From positions 1 through 5,467 of the forward strand of contig CAIQEX010000195.1 in NCBI GenBank assembly GCA_903870955.1: a stretch of DNA of 5,467 bases, written 5' to 3'. Source of the stretch: an uncultured beta proteobacterium. GTDB lineage: Bacteria > Pseudomonadota > Gammaproteobacteria > Burkholderiales > Burkholderiaceae_C. Within the stretch, counting starts at the first letter, position 1. Each line of letters begins with the position of its first letter. The notes under the pieces are model-generated. The model had not been told where the DNA came from and ran no database searches. It saw only the letters and a list, made by a program, of their open reading frames with translations. Shown here piece by piece: positions 1 to 5,467 of the stretch. A program made the translations under genes and the position numbers.

Positions 1-339
1 ATCCTTAAAAAAGTCGTACAACCTTTTGCTCGTACTGACTGGTGGATTGCGATTCTTCACTTCGCCCCATCCCGAGGCGGACAGATTCAGGAAATCGCTT
101 GCGGCTAGGGACGTGCCTTCCGCTGACGCCGTACCTTCGAGCACACTGATCTTGCGTTGGGCTGTGGCCAACTCACATTCGAGTGCCAAAGCACGCTGCA
201 CCAACAAGTAATTGGCATTGGGTTGTCTTTCCAACGCGCTGCGTATCAAAGTGTTGGCAGCAAGGTCTCCAGGCGTGGTGCGGGTCTGGACCAGTTTACG
301 CAAGAAGGGCATCAAGAGGTCGCGTTCGCTTTCCGTCAT
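1..339 (-). CDS. DUF2076 family protein, N-terminal part (runs off left edge)
   Basis: An open frame of exactly 113 codons runs from an ATG at 339 down to base 1 with no stop, so the gene is cut by the window edge. The start is supported by a GGAG Shine-Dalgarno (minus strand, 349-346) six bases before the ATG. The protein begins MTESERDLLMPFLRKL. Around residues 26-52 it reads like the DUF2076/COG3416 N-terminal helical domain: 'LIRSALERQPNANYLLVQ' closely follows the family pattern of an acidic start, 'aLI..a...qPdA.YlLvQ', then a helical stretch with coiled-coil character (about 50-70). After residue 72 it becomes low-complexity Ser/Ala, followed by a WG-containing segment (91-92). Family members usually continue into a Gly-rich C-terminal region, which is not visible here. 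Function is unknown; older database names suggesting a periplasmic ligand-binding sensor are not supported by anything seen here. The family call rests on recalled motif similarity. Confidence 0.75.
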   Translation of the reverse strand, partial: MTESERDLLMPFLRKLVQTRTTPGDLAANTLIRSALERQPNANYLLVQRALALECELATAQRKISVLEGTASAEGTSLAASDFLNLSASGWGEVKNRNPPVSTSKRLYDFFKD

Positions 340-365
340 AAATATCTCCACATGTATTAACCATG

Positions 366-399
366 TTGACACTTTATAACGTCAATCTAGCCTGTCAAT
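366..399. repeat. Three TTGAC/GTCAA motifs over the DUF2076 promoter (operator-like)
   Basis: On the plus strand TTGAC (366-370) and GTCAA (381-385) form an inverted pair with a 10-base spacer. A further GTCAAT (394-399) repeats GTCAAT (381-386) at a 13-base offset. The set brackets the candidate -10 and includes the candidate -35, where an operator would be expected. One copy is simply the -35 hexamer itself, so part of the pattern may be coincidental. Confidence 0.3.
371..398 (-). promoter_or_regulatory. Putative sigma-70 promoter of the DUF2076 gene
   Basis: On the minus strand a perfect TTGACA (398-393) is followed 16 bases later by TAAAGT (376-371, four of six matches to TATAAT). The overlapping TATAAA (378-373) is a better -10 but gives a short 14-base spacer. 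Transcription would start near 365, leaving a leader of about 25 bases that contains the GGAG ribosome binding site. This suggests the gene has its own promoter rather than depending only on read-through from the patatin gene upstream. It is a pattern match only. Confidence 0.45.
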
Positions 400-445
400 A
401 TCAAAAGTTCTCAATTGCAGGATTGCGTGCGTCTCATGCGCATTT

Positions 446-1351
446 TCAGTGCGTTTTTGCTGCAATCGCAGCCCGCAACTGCGGCAGGGCAAGGAGCATG
501 GCCTGCCGCCCCGCTTCAATGGAGCGTTTTCGTGCGCCAAAGTCAGCACTTGAAATACCGCTTAAAACAGGTCGTACCACCACATCGGCATCACGGAGCT
601 CAAACGTATTGATGCTCTTGCCCATGATGGAAAACGTTTGCAACAGGATCTCCAGAGTGCCGCCGGTGAGATTGCCTTCCGGGGGACTGGAAATGTCCAC
701 CGCAATCACCAGTTCAGCTCCCATTTTGTGGGCAGCACGGACCGGAACGGGTGATACCAAACCGCCATCGACGTAATCACGACCCGATATTTTGACGGGC
801 TGAAACACCGCAGGCACCGCGCTGGATGCACGTACCGCAGTGCCGGTATCGCCACGCTGGAAAACCGTGTCAACGCCCGTATTCAGGTCTGTAGCGACGA
901 TGCCCAAGGGCATCGGCATGTTCTCAATCAGACGTGAATTGACCTGGGTATTGACGTAACGTGCCAATGCCTCACCGCGCAGTGCTCCGCGGCTGAAAAT
1001 TTGCAGGCTCCAGTCAGCAATGGCCGCCTCCTCCATCGTCTCGGCTACTTGTTGCAACTGGGCACCAGACTTGCCACTGGCGTAAATCGCAGCCACCAGG
1101 CTTCCTGCTGAGGTGCCCGCCACCAGGTTCGGACGAATGCCCGCCTCTTCCAGTACCTGTATCACGCCAACATGGGCAAATCCCCGCGCAGCGCCTCCGC
1201 CAAGTGCGAGTCCAATCCGAGGCGCCACCTTGGTTGCGGTAGGGAGTGGTTCCGGCGTAGGCGTGGGCTTGCCAACCGGTGGCGGCGTGGTACAGGCAGA
1301 AACCAACAAGGCCATCAAGAAAGCAAAAAGGCAGGAACGCAATCGTGTCAT
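446..1351 (-). CDS. Patatin-like phospholipase (RssA/NTE type), predicted lipoprotein
   Basis: This is a patatin-fold serine acyl hydrolase using a Ser-Asp dyad, expected to cleave acyl chains from phospholipids or other lipids. Numbered from the chosen start (301 residues): the oxyanion glycine motif GGGAARG is at 51-57, the nucleophile motif GTSAG at 79-83 (Ser81), and the DGG motif at 195-197 (Asp195). The chosen ATG at 1351 places a classical lipoprotein signal at the N terminus: MTRLR, a hydrophobic core, then LVSAC with Cys20 as the lipidation site. A Pro/Thr-rich linker (about 21-42) leads to the catalytic domain, so the enzyme probably sits anchored in the envelope. The frame stays open to an ATG at 1417 (323 residues, intermediate ATGs at 1396 and 1372). 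None of these starts has a good Shine-Dalgarno, and the longer forms would bury the signal peptide behind about 20 polar residues. The family is clear; the substrate is not known. Confidence 0.9.
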   Translation of the reverse strand: MTRLRSCLFAFLMALLVSACTTPPPVGKPTPTPEPLPTATKVAPRIGLALGGGAARGFAHVGVIQVLEEAGIRPNLVAGTSAGSLVAAIYASGKSGAQLQQVAETMEEAAIADWSLQIFSRGALRGEALARYVNTQVNSRLIENMPMPLGIVATDLNTGVDTVFQRGDTGTAVRASSAVPAVFQPVKISGRDYVDGGLVSPVPVRAAHKMGAELVIAVDISSPPEGNLTGGTLEILLQTFSIMGKSINTFELRDADVVVRPVLSGISSADFGARKRSIEAGRQAMLLALPQLRAAIAAKTH

Positions 1352-1417
1352 AGGGTGTGGAGTGGGCGGCATACGCAATCCAGTATTCTGTGTCATGGCA
1401 GGCTGCGGAGCGGACAT

Positions 1418-1441
1418 CGTATTTTTATAGGTTTATTTATC
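1418..1441. promoter_or_regulatory. AT-rich divergent intergenic segment (patatin / DUF1499)
   Basis: This short AT-rich stretch separates the longest patatin frame from the DUF1499 start. On the minus strand it has TATAAA (1428-1423), a plausible -10 that would start transcription near 1416. That start lies at or inside the first patatin ATG (1417), so it would favour a downstream start such as 1351. No good -35 accompanies it. On the plus strand only a weak TAGG (1427-1430) precedes the DUF1499 ATG, about 11 bases away. Promoters for both genes probably lie in or overlap this segment and the patatin N-terminal region. Confidence 0.3.
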
Positions 1442-1933
1442 ATGAAGATTCTGGCAACTCTGGCAATGTTAGTGGCGGCGCTGGGCGCCATCCTAATCCT
1501 GGCGGGGCAGACTGGTTTTCTCAGCGGCCAGGCTCCCAGCGACCTTGGTGTTCGCAGCGGCCGACTTAAGCCGCCATCCCCAACGCCCAACAGCGTATCC
1601 AGTCAGGCTGAACTGTATCCAGACCATCCGCAACGCAGTTACGCTGCCATTGCGCCCCTGGCCTTTTCCGGCGACCCGGAACAGGCCATGCAAAAGTTGG
1701 CCACCCTCCTCAAAACACAGGAACGTACGGTGTTGGTCACGCAAAAGCCAGACTACATCTACGCCCAATGCAGCACTCCCCTGCTGCGCTTTACCGACGA
1801 TGTCGAATTCTGGCTTGATCGCACAGCCGGCGTTATTCAACTTCGCTCGGCCAGCCGCCTGGGCCATGGAGACCTGGGCGCTAACCGAGCCCGCATTGAA
1901 AAACTCAGGGCTCAGTTCCTGCTAAAGAACTGA
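1442..1933 (+). CDS. DUF1499 family protein with N-terminal membrane anchor
   Basis: The product has 163 residues. The first 20 or so (MKILATLAMLVAALGAILIL) form a hydrophobic helix that is either a membrane anchor or an uncleaved signal. The rest matches DUF1499 (COG4446): a proline-rich entry ending in 'TPNSVSSQ' (48-55), a central 'AQCSTPLLRFTDDVEFWLD' (108-126), and the C-terminal hallmark 'GVIQLRSASRLGHGDLGANR' (130-149). In many members the first motif is PNCVSS; here Ser51 stands in place of that Cys. The molecular function of the family is unknown. The ATG at 1442 was chosen because it starts the hydrophobic helix; the same frame is open back to 1172, but that part only mirrors the patatin gene. 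The gene is divergent from the patatin gene and convergent with clpA, and its last codons lie inside the clpA terminator hairpin. Confidence 0.9.
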   Translation: MKILATLAMLVAALGAILILAGQTGFLSGQAPSDLGVRSGRLKPPSPTPNSVSSQAELYPDHPQRSYAAIAPLAFSGDPEQAMQKLATLLKTQERTVLVTQKPDYIYAQCSTPLLRFTDDVEFWLDRTAGVIQLRSASRLGHGDLGANRARIEKLRAQFLLKN

Positions 1934-1939
1934 GCCCTG
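1899..1939 (-). terminator. Intrinsic terminator of clpS-clpA, inside the 3' end of DUF1499
   Basis: A perfect 13-bp inverted repeat (arms 1906-1918 and 1927-1939, core AGGGCTCAGTTC / GAACTGAGCCCT) has an 8-base loop. Read on the minus strand, it is followed two bases later by TTTTT (1903-1899), the layout of a Rho-independent terminator, about 25 bases after the clpA stop. On the plus strand the hairpin is followed by GAACCGCC with no T-run, so it is oriented for clpA. It could still shape or protect the 3' end of the DUF1499 mRNA. The DUF1499 stop TGA (1931-1933) lies in one arm. Confidence 0.85.
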
Positions 1940-1964
1940 GAACCGCCTTACGGACGGCAAGTTT

Positions 1965-4286
1965 CTAGCGGGTGGTCGCTTCTTCAGGTTTGGACTTGCC
2001 TTCCTTTTTTGGCAGAGGCTGGATGTCAAGCAAAACTTCAGTCTTGCTCTCGTCGGTCTCGTCCAAGTCCACCGTCAGGCGACCGCCATCGACCAATCGG
2101 CCGAACAACAGTTCATCCGCCAAAGCGCGACGGATCGTGTCCTGAATCAGCCGCTGCATCGGGCGTGCGCCCATGAGTGGATCAAAGCCCTTCTTGCCCA
2201 AATGCTTGCGCAATTTGTCGGTGAAGGTGACATCGACCTTTTTGTCGGCCAGTTGCGTTTCCAGTTGCAGCAGGAACTTGTCCACCACACGCAGAATCAC
2301 GTTTTCGTCCAGCGCCTTAAAGCTCACCAACGCATCCAGACGGTTGCGGAACTCCGGAGTGAACAACCGCTTGATATCGGCCATCTCGTCACCGGCTTCA
2401 CGCGGATTGGTGAATCCGATGGTCGCCTTGTTCATGGTCTCGGCACCCGCATTGGTCGTCATGATGATGATGACATTGCGGAAGTCGGCCTTGCGTCCGT
2501 TGTTGTCCGTCAGCGTGCCATGGTCCATGACCTGCAGCAGCACATTGAAGATGTCCGGATGGGCTTTCTCGATTTCGTCCAGCAAGAGAACGCAGTGCGG
2601 CTTCTTGGTAATGGCTTCCGTCAGCAATCCGCCCTGGTCAAAACCAACATAACCCGGAGGCGCACCAATCAAGCGGCTGACCGCATGGCGCTCCATGTAT
2701 TCACTCATATCGAACCGGATCAGGTCGATGCCCATGATGTAGGCCAACTGCTTGGCCGCTTCGGTCTTGCCAACGCCCGTCGGTCCACTGAACAGGAACG
2801 ATCCAATCGGCTTGTCGCCCTTGCCCAGGCCGGAGCGTGCCATTTTGACTGCCGAAGTCAGCACATCAATCGCTTTGTCCTGACCAAACACGACGTTGCG
2901 CAAATCGCGCTCCAGTGTCTTGAGTTTTCCGCGGTCATCGTTGGAAACATTGGCTGCCGGAATGCGGGCAATCTTGGCTACGATTTCCTCAACTTCAGCC
3001 TTGGTGATGGTCTTCTTGCGCTTGCTCGCCGGCAGGATGCGTTGGGCCGCACCCGCTTCATCAATCACATCAATTGCCTTGTCGGGCAAATGCCGGTCAT
3101 TGATGTATTTTGCGCTCAGTTCGGCTGCGGCTTGCAGGGCAGCCACAGCGTACTTGACGTTGTGATGCTCTTCAAAACGGGACTTGAGCCCCTTGAGAAT
3201 CTCCACGGTCTGTTCGACCGTGGGTTCAACGACATCGACCTTTTGGAAGCGGCGTGATAAGGCTGCATCTTTTTCGAAAATGCCACGGTATTCCGTAAAG
3301 GTAGTTGCACCAATGCACTTGAGTTGACCAGAACTCAGGCCCGGCTTGAGCAAATTGGAAGCGTCCAAAGTACCGCCCGATGCAGCACCGGCACCGATCA
3401 AGGTATGAATCTCGTCGATGAACAGGACGCCATTGGGTTTGTCCTTCAAGGCTTTGAGCACGCCCTTAAGCCGCTGCTCAAAGTCACCACGGTATTTGGT
3501 GCCCGCCAATAGCGCGCCCATGTCCAGGGAATACACCACAGCTTCGGCCAGGATGTCTGGCACGTCGTTTTGTGTAATACGCCAAGCCAAGCCCTCAGCA
3601 ATGGCGGTCTTGCCGACACCGGCCTCACCCACCAGCAAGGGGTTGTTTTTACGGCGGCGGCACAGAATTTGAATAACCCGTTCGACCTCGTATTCGCGGC
3701 CGATCAGTGGGTCAATCTTGCCTTCCTTGGCCAACTGATTCAGATTGATCGTGTACTGTTCCAGAGGGGAAGACTTTTCGTTCTTCTCGTTTCCACCCTC
3801 CTCGGCTTCACCGGGCGTCTCATTTGACTTGGTGGGCTCTGGCGGATCATTTTTCTTGATGCCGTGCGCAATGAAGTTCACCACGTCCAGGCGCGTCACA
3901 CCTTGCTGGTGCAAATAGTAGACGGCGTGCGAGTCCTTCTCGCCAAAGATCGCCACCAACACGTTTGCTCCGGTGACTTCTTTCTTGCCACTGCCCGTGC
4001 TTTGCACGTGCATGATGGCGCGCTGAATGACACGCTGAAAACCCAATGTCGGTTGCGTATCAACCTCGTCGGTGCCTGCCACCTGCGGCGTGTTGTCCTT
4101 GATAAAGTTGGCCAGCGACTTGCGCAGGTCATCAATATTGGCGGAACACGCACGCAAGACTTCAGCTGCGCTGGGGTTGTCAAGCAAAGCCAATAGCAAA
4201 TGCTCCACGGTGATGAACTCGTGGCGTTGCTGACGCGCTTCCACGAACGCCATGTGCAGGCTAACTTCCAATTCCTGGGCAATCAT
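1965..4286 (-). CDS. clpA: ATP-dependent Clp protease ATP-binding subunit ClpA
   Basis: ClpA is the cytoplasmic AAA+ hexamer that unfolds substrates and threads them into ClpP. The protein has 773 residues, against about 758 in E. coli. The N-domain spans about 1-143 (start [14 protein letters not shown]) and is followed by a charged, disordered linker (148-173). The first AAA domain has Walker A GEAGVGKT (220-227), pore loop KYRG (264-267), Walker B VLFIDE (287-292) and an RRF arginine finger (345-347). The second has Walker A GPTGVGKT (501-508), pore loop GYVG (545-548), Walker B VLLLDE (566-571), TTNAG sensor 1 (610-614) and GARP sensor 2 (706-709). The ClpP-docking tripeptide is IGF (623-625), whereas E. 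coli ClpA has IGL. Single N-domain architecture with no long coiled-coil middle domain separates it from ClpB and ClpC. The start is fixed by AAGGA (4297-4293), six bases upstream. It lies 77 bases behind clpS, and no terminator is visible between them. Confidence 0.98.
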   Translation of the reverse strand: MIAQELEVSLHMAFVEARQQRHEFITVEHLLLALLDNPSAAEVLRACSANIDDLRKSLANFIKDNTPQVAGTDEVDTQPTLGFQRVIQRAIMHVQSTGSGKKEVTGANVLVAIFGEKDSHAVYYLHQQGVTRLDVVNFIAHGIKKNDPPEPTKSNETPGEAEEGGNEKNEKSSPLEQYTINLNQLAKEGKIDPLIGREYEVERVIQILCRRRKNNPLLVGEAGVGKTAIAEGLAWRITQNDVPDILAEAVVYSLDMGALLAGTKYRGDFEQRLKGVLKALKDKPNGVLFIDEIHTLIGAGAASGGTLDASNLLKPGLSSGQLKCIGATTFTEYRGIFEKDAALSRRFQKVDVVEPTVEQTVEILKGLKSRFEEHHNVKYAVAALQAAAELSAKYINDRHLPDKAIDVIDEAGAAQRILPASKRKKTITKAEVEEIVAKIARIPAANVSNDDRGKLKTLERDLRNVVFGQDKAIDVLTSAVKMARSGLGKGDKPIGSFLFSGPTGVGKTEAAKQLAYIMGIDLIRFDMSEYMERHAVSRLIGAPPGYVGFDQGGLLTEAITKKPHCVLLLDEIEKAHPDIFNVLLQVMDHGTLTDNNGRKADFRNVIIIMTTNAGAETMNKATIGFTNPREAGDEMADIKRLFTPEFRNRLDALVSFKALDENVILRVVDKFLLQLETQLADKKVDVTFTDKLRKHLGKKGFDPLMGARPMQRLIQDTIRRALADELLFGRLVDGGRLTVDLDETDESKTEVLLDIQPLPKKEGKSKPEEATTR

Positions 4287-4363
4287 GTGATTTCCTTTGC
4301 CTTGCGTTGATGATTAACTGTAAACCGTTTTGAACGACAGAGTTGCAAGGTCTGGAGTTCTCT

Positions 4364-4726
4364 TCAAAATTCAATGGGTTCGCTCAAACATTTGAGCGGA
4401 TGCCCGGCTTTGTGGGCAGCATCGAGGACCTGGTCCACCTTGGTGGCCGCCACATCCTTCGAATAAACACCACACACGCCCTTTCCATCCAGATGGATCT
4501 TGAGCATGATTTGGGTGGCAGATTCCAGGTCTTTACCAAAAAATTCCTGAATCACCACAACCACAAATTCCATGGGCGTGTAGTCATCATTCAACATCAC
4601 GACCTGATACATGCCCGGAGGTTTGACCTTTTCGGGAACCCGCTCCAATACCACCGAGTCGCTCTCGTCTCGATCGGGCATTCGCACCGGGTTGGGGGCT
4701 GGGGGGTCAATTTTTTTGGTCGCCAT
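4364..4726 (-). CDS. clpS: ClpA adaptor protein ClpS
   Basis: ClpS binds N-degron substrates and delivers them to the ClpA N-domain, while blocking ClpA self-degradation and some other substrates. The product has 120 residues: a Pro/Asp-rich flexible N-terminal tail (1-37), then the compact ClpS core. The recognition pocket is intact: NDDYTPM (46-52) supplies the Asp47, Asp48, Thr50 and Met52 equivalents of E. coli D35, D36, T38 and M40. 'IMLKIH' (73-78) supplies Met74 and His78, matching E. coli M62 and H66; E. coli V65 is Ile77 here. The GVCGVY strand is at 83-88. I chose the ATG at 4726 (MATKK), preceded by GGAA (4733-4730), because this start resembles relatives. An ATG at 4735 is possible. 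An upstream one at 4771 would lie before the predicted transcription start. It is the first gene of the clpS-clpA operon. Confidence 0.96.
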   Translation of the reverse strand: MATKKIDPPAPNPVRMPDRDESDSVVLERVPEKVKPPGMYQVVMLNDDYTPMEFVVVVIQEFFGKDLESATQIMLKIHLDGKGVCGVYSKDVAATKVDQVLDAAHKAGHPLKCLSEPIEF

Positions 4727-4772
4727 GCTTTCCATTCTATCGGTCACCCTGAAGCGTTGCATCACCCACACG

Positions 4773-4800
4773 ATCTGGTGACTTTTTGGTGACTATCAAG
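4773..4800 (-). promoter_or_regulatory. Sigma-32-like heat-shock promoter candidate for clpS-clpA
   Basis: On the minus strand CTTGATA (4800-4794; heat-shock -35 consensus CTTGAAA) is followed by 13 bases and CACCAGAT (4780-4773; consensus CCCCATNT, differing at two defined positions). Transcription would start around 4766, leaving a leader of about 40 bases to the ATG at 4726. I found no comparable sigma-70 promoter in this intergenic region. E. coli clpA is not a classic sigma-32 gene, so this would be lineage-specific regulation. It is a pattern match only. Confidence 0.35.
4776..4794. repeat. Tandem TGGTGACT direct repeat upstream of clpS
   Basis: Two identical 8-base copies of TGGTGACT lie at 4776-4783 and 4787-4794, offset by 11 bases, about one helical turn. 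Related inverted elements occur downstream towards clpS: ATCACCC (4761-4767) and GGTCACC (4742-4748). The tandem copies fill the spacer and edges of the candidate heat-shock promoter, a fitting position for a regulator. No regulator can be named from the sequence. Confidence 0.4.
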
Positions 4801-4930
4801 TAAGCAAAGTGAAATAAAACACAATATTTGCGAGTGGCCACAATTTTTTGAGCTGCAGATGCGCATCTTTGTAAAGCCGGGCGGCCATCACCCCTGCATA
4901 CGGCATTTCAATTTGATTCAAAATAGAAGC

Positions 4931-5374
4931 ATGAAATTACTTGCCCAAATCTTCTTTGCATTCTGGTTCACGCACCTGGCCTTGGCCCAGGAAACCCGAC
5001 AAACCCAACTGCCACGCATCCCCTTGACGGCTGGCATTCATGTGTTGGATATCCAAGTGGCGCTGACTCCTGAGCAGCACCAGATCGGTCTGATGTACCG
5101 CAACGAAATGCCGCAAAACGAGGGCATGCTGTTTGTGTTTCAGACGCCGAGCAAACAGTGCTTCTGGATGAAGAACACCATTTTGCCGCTGACTGCCGCG
5201 TTTGTGGCCGACGACGGCAGCATCGTTAACCTGGAAGATATGAAGCCCCAGACCACCGACTCGCACTGCTCGCTCAAACCAGTCCGCTTCGTACTGGAAA
5301 TGAATCAGGGTTGGTTCGCCAAAAAGGGCCTGAAGGCCGGCTCCAAGCTGGTGGGACGCCCCTTTAGCAACTGA
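4931..5374 (+). CDS. Secreted DUF192 family protein
   Basis: The product has 147 residues. It opens with a Sec signal peptide (MKLLAQIFFAFWFTHLALA, likely cleaved after Ala19 before QETRQ), so it is exported to the periplasm. The mature part is a single DUF192 (COG1430) domain. Family hallmarks are 'GLMYRNEMPQNEGMLFVF' (53-70), 'CFWMKNTILPLTAAFVADDG' (77-96) and a C-terminal 'VLEMNQGWFAKKGLKAGSKL' (121-140). The biochemical function of the family is not established. Two cysteines (Cys77, Cys113) could form a disulfide in the periplasm. There is no lipobox. The same frame is open to an ATG at 4859, but that start would bury the signal peptide, so 4931 is preferred; the ribosome binding site is weak (AGAAG immediately upstream). 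The gene is divergent from clpS, about 204 bases away, and its stop directly abuts the ackA stop on the other strand. Confidence 0.92.
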   Translation: MKLLAQIFFAFWFTHLALAQETRQTQLPRIPLTAGIHVLDIQVALTPEQHQIGLMYRNEMPQNEGMLFVFQTPSKQCFWMKNTILPLTAAFVADDGSIVNLEDMKPQTTDSHCSLKPVRFVLEMNQGWFAKKGLKAGSKLVGRPFSN

Positions 5375-5411
5375 TCAACGCGTGATCAGGCGGGCCGCTT
5401 CTGAAGCGGCC
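5371..5411. other. Two adjacent hairpins at the DUF192/ackA convergent junction
   Basis: A first perfect inverted repeat, CTGATCA-ACGCG-TGATCAG (5371-5389), is followed three bases later by a second, GGCCGCTTC-T-GAAGCGGCC (5393-5411). Neither has a T-run on either strand, so they are not textbook intrinsic terminators. They sit exactly where transcripts of the DUF192 gene and ackA should end. The DUF192 stop TGA (5372-5374) and the ackA stop (5377-5375, minus) both lie within the first left arm. They may act as weak bidirectional terminators or 3'-end stabilisers. Confidence 0.45.
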
Positions 5412-5467
5412 ACATGCCCTTCGTCGGTCGGTATCACCCACACTTCCACCTTGCTTTCGGCTGCGTG
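5375..5467 (-). CDS. ackA: Acetate kinase, C-terminal 30 residues (runs off right edge)
   Basis: From base 5467 a minus-strand frame reads 30 codons to a TGA at 5377-5375. The peptide contains 'SKVEVWVIPTDEG' and ends 'EAARLITR', the typical acetate kinase tail (E. coli AckA has a similar 'VIPTNEE..IA.D..RL' ending). Acetate kinase is a cytoplasmic enzyme interconverting acetate plus ATP and acetyl phosphate plus ADP. The catalytic part lies outside the window, so this call rests on the tail alone; a paralogous short-chain acyl kinase such as propionate kinase (TdcD) cannot be excluded. Any phosphotransacetylase partner would also be outside the window. Confidence 0.8.
   Translation of the reverse strand, partial: HAAESKVEVWVIPTDEGHVAASEAARLITR

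Noticed and set aside
424..442. TGCGTG/TGCGCA pair just after the patatin stop as a terminator
   Set aside because: The stem is short and imperfect and has no following T-run on the minus strand.
1172..1441. Upstream 90-codon extension of the DUF1499 frame
   Set aside because: It overlaps the patatin gene in antisense, is rich in Arg and Gly like other shadow frames, and would bury the N-terminal hydrophobic helix.
2202..3257. A 351-codon plus-strand open frame opposite clpA
   Set aside because: It lies wholly antisense to a strongly conserved clpA, shows no recognisable domain, and has no credible upstream signals. Long shadow frames are expected opposite GC-biased codons.
4727..4771. Longer clpS start at 4771
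   Set aside because: It would lie before or at the likely transcription start, and the ATG at 4726 has a better ribosome binding site and a familiar ClpS N-terminus.
4776..4794. A true CtsR operator upstream of clpS
   Set aside because: CtsR boxes are tandem heptads with a 10-bp period ending in AAA and belong to Firmicutes. The period here is 11 and the core ends in ACC, so only a loose resemblance remains.
4848..4876. TTGAGC-N17-GTAAAG as a promoter for the DUF192 gene
   Set aside because: The spacing is right but the -10 is poor, so I could not support it. The DUF192 promoter remains unidentified within 4800-4930.
4859..4930. Earlier ATG for the DUF192 gene, adding 24 residues
   Set aside because: The extension is polar and would sit before a clear signal peptide; the start at 4931 places the signal at the N terminus.

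Overview
The window looks like ordinary chromosomal DNA of a betaproteobacterium, most likely order Burkholderiales and perhaps close to Rhodoferax or other Comamonadaceae. The basis is the remembered resemblance of the ClpS and ClpA proteins to that group and the moderately GC-rich codon use. No search was run, so the genus is a guess. I see no mobile element, RNA gene, CRISPR array or signs of recent transfer.

Layout from left to right. Bases 1-339 (minus) hold the N-terminal 113 codons of a DUF2076-type protein that runs off the left edge. Bases 446-1351 (minus; alternative start 1417) encode a patatin-like phospholipase that looks like a lipoprotein. Bases 1442-1933 (plus) encode a membrane-anchored DUF1499 protein, divergent from the patatin gene. 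Bases 1965-4286 (minus) encode ClpA and 4364-4726 (minus) ClpS, in the order clpS-clpA. Bases 4931-5374 (plus) encode a secreted DUF192 protein. Bases 5375-5467 (minus) hold the last 30 codons of an acetate kinase that runs off the right edge.

The functional core is clpS-clpA: ClpS recognises N-degron substrates and hands them to the ClpA unfoldase, which feeds ClpP (not encoded here). The other genes have no obvious link to it. The patatin, DUF1499 and DUF192 products all carry export or membrane signals, so they would act at the envelope.

The most informative non-coding signals are four. A strong intrinsic terminator for clpA is built into the last codons of the convergent DUF1499 gene. 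A sigma-32-like promoter overlaps an 11-bp-phased direct repeat in front of clpS. A cluster of TTGAC motifs lies around a likely promoter of the DUF2076 gene. Finally, the DUF192/ackA junction has no spacer and carries two hairpins. I found no convincing undescribed multi-gene system; the findings are regulatory and architectural.
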